The translations under genes were made by a program, and so were the position numbers. From NCBI GenBank assembly GCA_003586115.2, contig QVOM02000126.1, forward strand, positions 57,642,943 to 57,706,942: a stretch of 64,000 bases of DNA. The letters are read 5' to 3'. Positions 44,795 to 55,459 of the stretch are shown piece after piece. A model generated the notes under the pieces. The model ran no database searches, was not told the origin of the DNA, and worked only from the letters and a program-made list of their open reading frames with translations. This DNA comes from Salvator merianae (Eukaryota > Chordata > Lepidosauria > Squamata > Teiidae). Every line of letters begins with the position of its first letter. Within the stretch, counting starts at the first letter, position 1.

Positions 44795-46105
44795 CTAAAC
44801 TGATGCAGTTTTTTTGTGAGTATTTGAAAGTTGGGTTTGAGAAAAGAGGAAAGGCATCAATAAGACTATTCAAAAAACAATATTTTGGTTCACTTTGAAT
44901 TGAAAATGGTACAGTATAGACTCAATCAAATGAGCTCATGGTTGAACTGGTTCAGTTCAAATATCGGACATGAATTGCCTCTCATTTCTGTGCCAACCTC
45001 CCCACTAAAGTTATATATTTTTTGCACAGCTTGTTCCAACGTACAGAGCTGGTGTTGGTGGGGATGTGAGTATGAGTGTGTGTATGTATGTGGGGGGGAT
45101 CCTTCTGGTGATTATTAAACCATGAAATTGGTTTGTCTGAATGTGGTTTGGGCCATCTCTGAATTAGGGCCAGTTCCGTTCAGGTTAACCACAAACAGGG
45201 TCCAATTTTTCATCTGATTTTTGTTTATATCCCTATCACAGTATTGCTATAAGAGATGACCTCACAATAAAATAGCATGTTCTGTAAGTGAACTATCTAA
45301 CTGAATTTGCAATAGGTCAACTTTTGTTTTGCAAAATTCATGACTTTTTCAACTATTATTTATGAATGATAACACTGTGTGTTAAAGAGAAATAGAGCAA
45401 ATATATGTTGTCAGCACTTTTTCTGTTTAAATTCTTCATAAAGTTTTGGGATTATAAGTAATTTCAAGAATTGTTCCTAGCTATTCAAGAGCTAAGCTCA
45501 TGAAATAATTATTTGGCGTGTTTTCACTTATGTTCGTGAATCGTGTGTGCATGTGTTTAAAATAATTTGAATGTGTTCTGAACTCTCCCTTCAGTTTTGA
45601 AATGCAGGAACATTTACACATCATATTTTTATTTTTGTCCGCTCACTAGCTGAAAATGTTATGGAGTTCTATCAGCACAGAAAAATAGCGGATGTTAGGA
45701 TGATAGCTGTAAAAATAGTTTCAACGTCTATTATGCTCTTTTTACAATACAGCATTCCACAGGGATTTTGGGTAAAGCTTGCCAGAGAATGTAAGGGTAA
45801 AGAATTACTGAACTCTCATTCATGCCAAGCCTGTACTAGCAGCACATATTTTGAATCAGAAAGCAGTAGAAATCCAAAGTCTCTACAAGAATCAAAGAGA
45901 GTGCACAAGAGAAGATTTTAAATCAGAGGTCTGCAAATGGGTTTTATACATAACTCTTCAAAAGAAGAAGCCAACAGCTTCAGTTAACAGACATATTTCA
46001 GCCTATCTTCTAGCCATGACAGCAGTCCAGCTTAAAAACTGACAAACACGAATATTCTGGAAAGCACTTGGTTGGCTACATTCACACATAGCAAAAAAAG
46101 GGGGA
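44795..46105. other. unique AT-rich sequence
   Basis: Nothing was recognised apart from a short TG-rich patch near 45070-45095. Confidence 0.35.
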
Positions 46106-46109
46106 CAGA

Positions 46110-46197
46110 GAGAAAAGAAAGAAAGAAGGAAAGAAAGAAAGAAAGAAAAAAGAAAGAAAGAAAGAAAGAAAAAAGGAAAGGAAGGAAGGGAGAAAGG
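46110..46197. repeat. (GAAA)n / (GGAA)n microsatellite
   Basis: GAAA units are interspersed with GGAA units. It lies 135 bases upstream of a TTTC array in the opposite sense. Confidence 0.9.
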
Positions 46198-46330
46198 GGA
46201 AGCAAATGGATTCATTCTGAACATGCTGGAAGGACATTCCATCTATTAGAAATTGCTTTCCTATAAAATGCAGTAATTGGTCCATGCAAGTGGTCCATGC
46301 AAGCTCATACTCAGACACTGTTTTCTTGGC

Positions 46331-46334
46331 TTTT

Positions 46335-46403
<69 letters not shown>

Positions 46404-46415
46404 TTCTTTTTTTTT
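46331..46415. repeat. (TTTC)n microsatellite
   Basis: About 19 near-perfect TTTC units, then a T-rich end. Lysine/arginine/glutamate or phenylalanine/leucine/serine frames across it are artefacts. Confidence 0.93.
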
Positions 46416-47077
46416 AAAGAAAGGTATGTGTTTAAGTGCATAAGTTCTATATAGAGATATGCAGAACCCACTTAAGCACAAAAAAAATGATTATATCCAC
46501 TTTAGCATAAAACTATCCACTTGAAAGCTTACATGCATATTTAGGTAGGGGGGAACCTGCATGCCAAACAGGAGATGGCACCCAATCCTGATTTGTTGAC
46601 AGTACTTGTAAGGTCATGCCCATTCACTCCACCTTTACATGTCCTTGCCCTGCCTCTACTATGCTGAAAGATGGTCATACCAGAGAAGCAAATGTGCTTC
46701 ACAACACATAATGCACGTCAGGTGTGAATTCACACACATATATGTGATCAATGTGCTGTGAAAACTGTTCTGATGTGCATTATAATTTATGTGTAGCCAG
46801 GCTCTTAGAATGTTCATGGGGTGGTGGTGGTGTGGGAACGATCCATCTATCATCCATCCCTAAGACATCTCTAAGCCTTTTCAGAGTTGCTGTGGTCATT
46901 ATCCTGTGTGTAAACACAGCCACTGAGGCAGTTGCACTCAGTGCACTACTAAGGACAGAGTTCAAAGCACAGCCTAAGGCCTACACCACCCTTGAGAGCC
47001 ATCAAGGAAGCCTTCAATCACAGCATTTCCTGTAGTTTGCTCCTACCTGAAAAGCAAAGAGTGGTCAAGGCTTGTAC

Positions 47078-47147
<70 letters not shown>

Positions 47148-47178
47148 TTCCTTCCTTCCTTCCTTCCTTCCTTCCTTC

Positions 47179-47221
<43 letters not shown>

Positions 47222-47224
47222 TCA
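47078..47224. repeat. (CTTT)n-(CCTT)n-(CTTT)n compound microsatellite
   Basis: A CTTT array of about 65 bases, a central CCTT array (about 47144-47180) and a second CTTT array of about 44 bases form a symmetric three-part repeat. Confidence 0.93.
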
Positions 47225-47441
47225 CTATAAGCAAAGAGTTTGCAGAACTAACACTTCCATTTTACTGTTCTTTCTGTGAAAGGTTACTGATAGGGTTACC
47301 ATCTCTAGTTGAAACCAGTCCCAAAGATTTCTTCCTACTGTGTGTCTCCATGGATTTTGTATGTAATTATATGTCCACAACCAGAGGAAAGCGGAAACGT
47401 GGATATAAGAATTAAGAATCAAAATTCTTGTTCTAGTTATA

Positions 47442-47671
47442 AGCTGTGACCACATGTAACAAAAAAGCAGCTCAAAAGTGCCTTAGAGACAATAGTGTGT
47501 GGCCCTCATGTTCTCATCCCAACTCAGATCTTCCTTTTCTAGCCTTGAATGCTCTTGAGAGCTGGGAGGGGCAAACTGGCCTGTGAACAATCCCAGCACA
47601 GAACTGTCTCTAAGCCATTTCTGAGATGCCTCAGAGATGGTTATTTATTTATTTGGCACATGATCAAAGCC
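47442..47671. mobile_element. family D MITE
   Basis: The left end AGCTGTGACCACATGT and right end GGCACATGATCAAAGCC are flanked by ATA and TTA. The interior GTGTGTGGCCCTCATG and GAGATGCCTCAGAGATGG matches the 5125 copy. About 230 bp. Confidence 0.7.
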
Positions 47672-48186
47672 TTAGAGAAGCCTTTCTTCCAAGAGAGCAA
47701 GCAGTACATTATAACATGAGCAACAACTCACATCTCATCTCAAGCAAGCATGAGAAACAAGAAAAACTTGAATGCCATCTTAGTTCTTCTATGGGAGGAT
47801 GAGGCAGAGTGAAGAAGAAGTGTGCAATAAGAAGCAGCAGGCATTTTAGTTCTCCCTTGGGCAATCCCAGACATGAAAACAAATTCCAGAAGACTGCTGG
47901 ACAAACTTGGAGGGAACAGGAGATAGAAAAGTGGGCAAATATGGACAAAGTGGGTAGTGCCCCTTTATACCCATCTCACCTAGCACTTAAGAGCTTCAGT
48001 CCACTCTTTCTCTTTCACAGATGCTTCAGTAAAGCTAGAGGGTCTAGTAGCACCTTAGAGATTAACAAAGAAAAAGAAGTTGGTAGCAGGAGCTTCTGTA
48101 GACTAAGCCTAGTTCATCAGTTGCATGGAGCAAAATAGGTATCATGAATCTGAAGCAGACATCATGCATCTGATGAAGAAGATTTA

Positions 48187-48413
48187 GACTGTGATCAGAT
48201 ACCTTTTTTTTTTTTTTTTTTTTGGTATATCTCTGAGGCATTTTATTGAAGGCTCTGAGGTGGGATTGTTCACTCACCAGTCTGCCCCTCTCCCCTCTAC
48301 TGAACATTCTAGGCTAGAAAAGATAGATTAGAGAAGGTTGGAGATGTGAGGACCACACACTGTCTCTCTGACGTACTTCTGAGGCACCATTTTTGCTATG
48401 TCTGATCACAGCA
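48187..48413. mobile_element. family D MITE with T22 run
   Basis: The left end GACTGTGATCAGATACC and right end ATGTCTGATCACAGC are flanked by TTA (48184-48186) and GTA. It shares CTCTGAGG, GGATTGTTCACTC and ACCACACACTGTCTCTCTGA with the other D copies, the last in reversed sense. A 22-base T run (48204-48225) lies where other copies have a shorter T-rich stretch. Confidence 0.75.
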
Positions 48414-48419
48414 GTAGTC

Positions 48420-49655
48420 TATGAAGATCATGCTGCCAACTTATTTTTCTTTGTTTGCCTCTAAGGTGCTACTAACCGCCTTGCTAAACTGATTCATACT
48501 AACACGTCTATGTCTTTGAATTCTACAGACGCTTCAGTCAAGTTGTCTAATGTGGACAGAACCTATGTTCAATGTGATCAGGTTCCAAGAGGATTTGCAT
48601 AGAACTGTACTGCTTCACCTACTATTAGCACTATCTATTCTGACTCTTGATAAGGTTCCCTTTTAGTCGCCTTGTCCTCCACCTCAGTTAGCACTGCTAG
48701 CTAGGGAGAGAAACAATTCCAGGAGCATGAATGACTTTCTTTTCTTTTTTTTTGGGGTAAACCCTTCTCAGAAAGAGCAATGTAGAAAGGCAGTATGACC
48801 TATATGATGCTAATTTTTCAAATGGAGATTGATCAAAGTGGTAAAATAATGGAATTGGTGAGCATAAAGGGACTAAGGGAAGCAGTTCCTTTGTCAGGAG
48901 ACAGGGAACCCAGAAAGCAGCTTTCTAGGCCCCTTAAATTTGACTGCCTGCCTGATTTCACTGCCTTGTAAACAGATGTGAGCTCCGCAGCAAACAAAGA
49001 GACTATCCATGTTTTCTGTGCCGAATGGGCACTACAAAATATGCCCTTGGATGATGCTTATTAGGTTCAAGCCATTTGATAATGACACATGTTTTCCCAA
49101 TTCCCATAACAGTTTGGTGGTTTCTGCAGAACTCTTTTGTTGTGCTTTATTCCCCTTCTGTAAAATACTATTTTTTTAAGAAAAAAAAATCACAATGTAC
49201 TAAATGAAAAAGAAAAGCTGGAGACTTTGCAGGGAAATTAGTCAGAAGAAAAGCTAAAGAGAAAGATCAGATAGATAAGAGTGGATGAGAGCTGGAATAT
49301 ATTTGTTACAAAGGACACACAAAATTTCAGGGGAAGATTTTTTATTACAAAAAAAAGGTCAAGTATTTAAGTGGAAATCTGTGAGATAGAAATGGCTGAT
49401 AATGACTGAAGCTGTGTTTGTTTCCCAAGTACGCATTGTTATCAACTGGTGGTTTACTACAGCAGTTGTGGCAGTTTTAGGCTCCATCCATACACAGGCC
49501 GGATGAGGAGTAGGGGGAGGTGTAGTAGCCACTTCAGGTGCAACAGAGCCTCAGGCAAACATTTGAGGTCCTGCAGCCATGATGGGAAAACGACTGTGGT
49601 CAGCTATTTTCAGCGCTCTAAGATGCAAGTCTGATCAGAAATTGTGCCTAGTGTC
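48420..49655. other. unique sequence, nothing recognised
   Basis: TTA followed by GGCTCCATCCATACACAGG at about 49480 could be another MITE left end, but no partner end was found. No gene is supported. Confidence 0.35.
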
Positions 49656-49660
49656 TGTGA

Positions 49661-50052
49661 GGCTGCATCCAGACAGGATGTAAAACCCAGGATTATCCTA
49701 ACATTTTATTGGGATTGCCACATGTATCCAAGGCAAACCCAACATAATCCCAGGATATAGGGGTGAAATTCCAGAATATCACTATTCTGGGAAAAAAGAA
49801 CTCTGAACTCAGGTTTTCCCAAAATAGTAATATTGTTTACTTTGTCTAGCATTTTCTTCCAGGTTTTTCCTTCAGGAAAATGCCCACTGCAGAAGCGTGG
49901 GGATGAAACCAGGCTGAAAATACCCACTGCACAAGTGCACAAGTTGGTGCTTATGCAATTCTGGGTATTTTCATCACTGGGAGAAAGCACCAGGCAAGGT
50001 AAGGGTCAAGGCTTGCCCTGTGATTTTGCACTGCCATCTGACAGAGCCTGCA
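49661..50052 (+). mobile_element. family B element (PIF/Harbinger-like)
   Basis: TGA precedes GGCTGCATCCAGACAGG. The interior runs TTGGGATTGCCACATGTAT, AATCCCAGGATATAGGGG, TCCCAAAATAGTAATATTG and CAGGCAAGGTAAGG, the same blocks as the minus-oriented copy at 40870-41288. The right terminus is diverged (CTGACAGAGCC). Confidence 0.65.
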
Positions 50053-50059
50053 AAGGGCG

Positions 50060-50850
50060 TTTGTGAGATCTGAACAAGATCCTGCATCTTCCTCTGATCA
50101 TCAGAAGGCAGCCTCAGCTTCCACCACAACTGCTTCAAAGAGGAGTTGAATATTGCCTACAGCTAAGCCATGCTCCAGGCCAGCTGTGGAGATTTGGGGG
50201 CTGATCAGGAGCAGGTGAAATTGTATGCTCTGCTCCAGTATCACTTCCTGGGGTACTCCAAGCAACTGTGTGGATGGTGCTGTAGTTTTCTTTGTATCAC
50301 AATGATTCTTGCAGAAAATGAGATTGCTGAGTATGCTCAGAATTGAGATTGAGACAAAAAAAAGTACAGCTTGTTCTGTTCTGTTGAGCTACTGACTGGT
50401 AGCATTTCTTCTTATTGCTTTAGTGTTCAAAAGAGCAGAGAAAACAACTGACATTTTTGTGAACCTGTTCTTTTCAGATGTAAGGAAATTACCCGAGCAG
50501 GTATGAACATCAAACAAAACAAAATCTTGACCATTTTTCAGATGAATAGGGAAATTTATCCACACAAAAGAGCAACACAACAAAGGTAGCTACAGACTAT
50601 TCAGTATTTAAAAAAAATCTTACAAATTTGTATTTATGCATTTAAATGAGATAATCTTATGTCAAAATCCAATATCTTCATACAAATAATCCTTTAAGGC
50701 TGACAGAAAACACTTATTTTAAATATTTTGTACATGTAATATTTTTCTCGATATTATGTTGAAACTATTTTCCCCTTTACTTTCTTTTATTTTTTATTCC
50801 ACAATCTTTATTTTAATTTTTTACCCTGTTTTCAAAGAGTTCTCTAAAAC
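50060..50850. other. unique sequence, nothing recognised
   Basis: AT-rich to 50.85 kb; no exon or repeat was identified. Confidence 0.35.
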
Positions 50851-50861
50851 AGGGATGACCA

Positions 50862-50952
50862 AAGTGTGGCCCTTCAGGTATTGCTGAACTACAACTCCTA
50901 CGCATCCCAGCCAGTCTAGTGAATAGTAAGGAATGATGGAAGTTGTAGACAG
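50862..50952. repeat. inverted-repeat interspersed element, common sauropsid type
   Basis: AAGTGTGGCCCTTCAGGTAT, CTGAACTACAACTCCTACGC, then after a short spacer GGAATGATGGAAGTTGTAG. The two TACAACT.../...AGTTGTA halves pair as a hairpin. Fragments with the same words occur at 15505-15540, 37300-37345 and 53738-53800. Confidence 0.6.
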
Positions 50953-51210
50953 AAACGTTGACAGGACCACCGTTTGGATGTCTCCTTTATTCTCCAATTC
51001 ACCAATGCTTTGGTGAATTGCAGCAGAGGGCAGAGAGAGAGAGAGAGACATTTCCTTTGGAAAGAGAAAAACCCTGGCAGTTAAGGACTTGAATGGAAAC
51101 TGCATCTGCAGACAAGCAGGAAGTGGATGCCTCATTTGAACTGAAGCTTTCTATTGAGGGAGGGAGAGATTTGGCAGTGCGGGGAGAAGAGCGGATGGAG
51201 AAATTTGCTA

Positions 51211-51345
51211 GCGCGGGGAAACTTTTCAATCCCCCTGCCTTCTTTAATTAAAAAAAAGCACACTGGACTTTAGTAGCGAGGCACTCACTACTAAAGTCTT
51301 TTTTTTATGTACGGAAGACAGGGAGTTTGAAAAGTTTCCCCGTGC
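51211..51345. repeat. fold-back structure with a second hairpin at its centre
   Basis: Outer arms 51211-51258 (starting GCGCGGGGAAACTTTTCAA) and 51299-51345 (ending TTGAAAAGTTTCCCCGTGC) pair with a few mismatches. Between them lies GACTTTAGTAG (51266-51276) and its exact complement CTACTAAAGTC (51288-51298) around an 11-base loop. Confidence 0.8.
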
Positions 51346-51544
51346 TGCCAAGAGCTCGCTCATGCCCCTCCCTTCCTGTGCAAGGCTCTGATTGACTGAG
51401 GTGCTCCCCGAGGTGACCTGAAAACACTGAAAAGCCGAATATGGAGGAGTCAACCCAGGCAGTCACAGAGAGGCACAAGGGTGACTTCCAGGTAAGGCTT
51501 TTATGGTCTCCCTGGCTTAGATGCATTCCTAAGGTGACTAAAAT

Positions 51545-51563
51545 AGGCTGTCTGAACACACCC
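51545..51563. mobile_element. D2-like right terminus
   Basis: AGGCTGTCTGAACACACCC followed by TGA matches the D2 right end TGTCTGATCACACCC. It may be the right edge of a larger element that includes the fold-back structure upstream, but the left end was not found. Confidence 0.45.
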
Positions 51564-51599
51564 TGATTTTACATAAACATTTTATACTGCCTTTCAGGG

Positions 51600-52075
51600 T
51601 CAGAAACTCTCTCAGTTAGCTTTACAGACTGCCTCTGCACAATTACATAAACAGGTTCATGTTGATCCATCATGCTGGCTGTGGCACAGTGTCTGCATGC
51701 TCCTTACCTCCTGGCTTTTGTAAACTTCAAAGCCAGGGAATAAAAGTTCCCCAGCTTTGAAGTTTTTGCCTGACCCCAATGAAGGATGAACAGAAAATAG
51801 CCCTGGAAGTGGGGCATTTTTTCTATGCAGCCCTTGATGGGCCTGGATAGAGAACTGGGTGAATTGCCCTTGATGCTGCCATCTATCTGCATGGCAGCAG
51901 CAGGTGTGATTGAAGGTAGTAAGTACCTGCAGGATAGGTTTATCTGCTCTGCAAAAGGACATTTTCAAGGGGTTTTTTTGTCCTTTGAAGTGAGTTGTTG
52001 GCCCACTAGGTGTGGAGACTTGCAGTTGCAACACCCTTTAGGACCTTTCCATGTGGCATTTTTCAGTCATGTGGA
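51600..52075. mobile_element. unclassified repeat (family I), copy 1
   Basis: AGTTCCCCAGCTTTGAAGTT, then TTTTGCCTGACCCCAATG, AACAGAAAATAGCCCTGGAA, parallels TGTTCCCCAGCTTTGGTGTT, TCTACCTAGGATCATTTTGG, CACAGGAAGTAGCCATG near 57455-57520. No termini are resolved. Frames of 91-125 codons inside are not gene-like. Confidence 0.45.
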
Positions 52076-52600
52076 TGATGACACAGTTAAAGTTGTTTAA
52101 AATTCTTATGACATTCATTTTTATGACATTTATATCCAGCTATTTCATATTGCAGAGCTCTAAGGTACCAACAGTTCTTAGGATGTCTTTTACCCAAGCA
52201 GACCCACATCTGCTTAACTTCAGACCAGATTTGGAAACATAAGGTATAAGATAATTAAACCATCCTGGTCAATGCTATTGACAAATGCAGCAACAATTAA
52301 AAATGTGGGCCTTATTCATCTGAAGATACTTTGAAAGAGTAAAGTTTTTGGGTCCTGTTTGAGTGCAATCAGAAATGGATGGGGAAAAAAAAAGTTTTAA
52401 GGGAAGGGATACCACAGTGGCAGAGATCCTCATCGGAAAGTTCATTGTCCTTTGTGCGTACAGCCTGATGGATCTTATTGGCAGACCTCTGAGGACAGCC
52501 AACATAGTTCACCTCATGATCTGAGCATCTATAAATGAAAGTGATGTTCATGCACATTTTTTTTTTTAAAAAAACAACAACACACCACTGAGGTGGCTTA

Positions 52601-52749
52601 GACTGCATTCAGACATCACTTACTTGTTCCATTGTATTTGGATATTCCAGAGTAAAACACTCCCAGGAGTGCTTTATTCTGGAATATCCATGCTTGATTC
52701 CAGAACATCCAAATATAGCAGAATAAGTAAGCAATGTCTGGATGCAGCC
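52601..52749. mobile_element. fold-back MITE with B-type ends
   Basis: The 149-bp element has left end GACTGCATTCAGACATCACT and right end AGCAATGTCTGGATGCAGCC, flanked by TTA (52598-52600) and ATA (52750-52752). The arms pair through TTGGATATTCCAGAGTAAA and TTTATTCTGGAATATCCA. Termini are shared with B and E, but the interior differs from both. Confidence 0.85.
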
Positions 52750-53339
52750 ATAAGGACAGCCTAGAGTTGGTTCTGAGATGCAAATGTTCCCAGGCCAGTC
52801 TGCCCCTCCCTTTCTCATGAACATTCTAAATCATAGAAAGGGGATTAGAGATGGGATGAAAACATAGGGACCACTTAATCCCGTCCATAAGGCAATTTTA
52901 AAGCTTGGCAGTATAAACCAGCTTCTGCGTGCCATGGAGTACAGTCCTGGCCTGAAACGGTGCAAGCTGATAGTTGCCTCATCCCAGCCTACTTTTGGAG
53001 TTAGGGGAGAACGGATCCCTGGCCTCTGAAGTTATAGGCTGTGGTCCTGGCCCCAGAAGTGGACTGACTTCCAGAATCCAGGCTGTGGAAATGTCACCAG
53101 GCTGTGGAACACAGCTGGGCTGACTGTATGGCAATGACATGATTGGGGCCCATGCTTGGGACACAAGGGAGACCACTTAAGTCATCTGCCACTGGAGCAC
53201 TTCCAGGCATGGTTTTGCCTCTCAGGACCAGTCCAGGCTCAGCCCCCACACATCCAAAACGTTCCACAGAAAGCTCTGACATGCAGATCCAGCACTCCCA
53301 GACCACATCTGGCACCCTCCACTTGAACTGTTTTTGACA

Positions 53340-53435
53340 GCATTACTGTTTTTAGTGAGTTCATTTTATATGTTGTTTGTTATTGTTGTAACCCACTCTG
53401 TGATCTTTGGGTACAAAGTGGGATAAAAATGCAAA

Positions 53436-53470
<35 letters not shown>
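53340..53470 (+). mobile_element. L2-like 3' tail ending in (AAAT)n
   Basis: CATTACTGTTTTTAGTGAGT, TTGTAACCCACTCTGTGATC, TTTGGGTACAAAGTGGGAT, then nine or more AAAT units (53432-53470). Confidence 0.72.
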
Positions 53471-53471
<1 letters not shown>

Positions 53472-53660
53472 GTCTACTTCACTTATATGGATAGGTGGTC
53501 CTGTTTAACTGTAGGTGGTCCTTCAGATATTTTGGCATCTAACATTTAGGACTTTAAAGATGGCCCATAAATAGGTAGCAAATAGGAATTATATGTTCTG
53601 ATCATTCTGGCCCCATAACCAACCAGGAAATCACATTGGGTACTAATGGGAGCCTGATTT

Positions 53661-53662
<2 letters not shown>

Positions 53663-53721
<59 letters not shown>

Positions 53722-53724
53722 AAG
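53663..53724. repeat. (TG)n(AG)n compound dinucleotide repeat
   Basis: About 11 TG units followed by about 20 AG units with one A-rich interruption. Confidence 0.92.
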
Positions 53725-54228
53725 GAAAACAGAACTCCCACTAGAGTTCAGCAACTTTCAGCTGGCTACTGGATCATGGGAACTGTAGTTTAGAAAGGAA
53801 CTTTTTCCAGGTTCTCAACATCCCTGAAATGGCCTTGGGGAACCTGATTCCTATGCACTAAGTTGATGAAGAATGGAACAGGAAGAATACAAATCAAATG
53901 AATTACTTTCTGCTAGAAGACCATATATTTGCTGTGTAAATGAAAAACGTATTATGTAAATGTGATCACATGTTGGTTCATTTAATTCATCATTACCATC
54001 AGGATAACACGTTTAACTCGAGGGATTGGAATCCTCAACAGGGGAGTGAATTAACTACCCACAAATTGTTCACTAACTACGAAGTTTTCCAAGAGAGGTC
54101 TCTAAGGTATATTTGTACCAAGGGCATGGTATTAGAATTTTAATACCACATGTTTCCATTTGAACAGATGGAAGGAAAAGGAAAAACAAAACTTGACTGC
54201 AATATGTTATTACTTAGGAGGGAAGTTT

Positions 54229-54231
54229 TTC

Positions 54232-54302
<71 letters not shown>
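54229..54302. repeat. (CTTT)n microsatellite
   Basis: About 18 uninterrupted units. Confidence 0.93.
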
Positions 54303-54538
54303 ATATATTACTAAAACATATACTTATCTAGGCCTGCTGGTCAACTGATACATTTAGGAGGATAGCAGAGATGTTACTTAACTAGTGACATTTGGCGCAA
54401 TCATAAATACGAGTCCATGAGAAGATCAGTTCTCAAGTAAGTGTGCTTAGCCAGAGGCCCCCTCTCAATAGGAGATGGATGAAGTTGACTTTTGCCTGAG
54501 CTGAGATAGGACTGTAGACCCACTATCATATAAACAAA

Positions 54539-55275
54539 AGGACATAAGAGAAGCCCTGCTAGATCAGAACTCAACCCATCTAACCAAGCATCCTGTCTTG
54601 CATAGTGACCCACCAGTTGTTTCTGGGTATTTTCAAGCAGAAGACAAGGATAAAACCCTCACCTGCTATTGATTTCCTGCAAATGGCCTTTAAAGGCATC
54701 CTGCCTGTTTCTCCAACCTGGAGGTGGTGCCTAGGCATCCATTCTAAAAGCCATTGATACACTTGTCCTCCATGAATTTGTCTAACCCTTTCTTAAAGCC
54801 TTCCAGGCTAGTGGCTATTACCACCCCTTCTGCTAGTAAATACCACAAACCAATGACCCACTGGGTAAAAACAACAACAAAAACTTACCATAGTCAGTCC
54901 TAACTTTTCTGCCTATCAGCTTCATAGAGTGACTCCTGGTTCTGGTGTTACACAATAGAGAAAAAAAAAATATTGACCCCCCTTTTCCAAACCATGCATG
55001 GTTTTATAAACTCTTATAAACCCTAACCCTAAACTCATTTGTCACTTGGTTGTCCATTCCTCCAATCTCAAGAAGTTCATCTGGAGCTTTTCACAACCTC
55101 TTTCAGTTTTTACTACCCTGAATAATTTAGAGCCATAAGCAGATTTTGTTGTCTCACTGCTTACCCTTACTTCTAGATCATTTATTAACCAATTAGAAAG
55201 CATAGATCCCAATACTGAACTTTGGGAGACCCCACTTTCCTCCATGACAGCAACACCCAGAAGTAGGTGCAAACA
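54539..55275 (-). mobile_element. CR1-like LINE 3' region, old, longest of its group
   Basis: Reverse-complement 3' end GGACATAAGAGAAGCCCTGC, then AGCATCCTGTCTTGCATAGT, TCCTCCATGAATTTGTCTAA, TTCTGCTAGTAAATACCACA. The minus-strand coding remnant at the far end reads VSQSSVLGSMLSNWLINDLE, a decayed form of the pre-catalytic RT segment, then LRLEEWTTK. Several frame breaks are present, so this is older than the copies at 10.3 and 23.9 kb. Confidence 0.78.
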
Positions 55276-55299
55276 CTGTGTACCAGAAGTAGTCCAGCT

Positions 55300-55456
55300 A
55301 CTCCAGTACAGTCATGGACAATAATTTAGTTGTCCACAGCTAGTAGAGATCAGAATCATTTGCAGATGCTCCCAATCACTATGGTCTATGCAAAATGCAG
55401 ATGTACTGTGTTAGTGGGGATCCAGACACTCACTAACACTAACGTGTGAACAGCCC
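55300..55456 (-). mobile_element. family C element, terminal part
   Basis: On the minus strand it reads GGGCTGTTCACACGTTAGTG then TTAGTGAGTGTC, CTCTACTAGCTGTGGACAAC. Compare GGGCCTGTTCGCACTTGAAG, CTAGTGAGTGTC, ACTGCTAGCTGTGGAGCAC at 61141. It lies right beside the 5' end of the CR1 remnant and lacks its other terminus. Confidence 0.6.
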
Positions 55457-55459
55457 TTG

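Noticed and set aside
46072..47279. Open frames of up to 129 codons rich in K/E/R or F/L/S
   Set aside because: They are read-through of GAAA/TTTC microsatellites and have no start context or non-repetitive domain.
55016..55034. Interstitial telomeric repeat (AAACCCTAACCCTAAAC)
   Set aside because: Fewer than three units, and it lies inside an old CR1 copy, so chance is likely.
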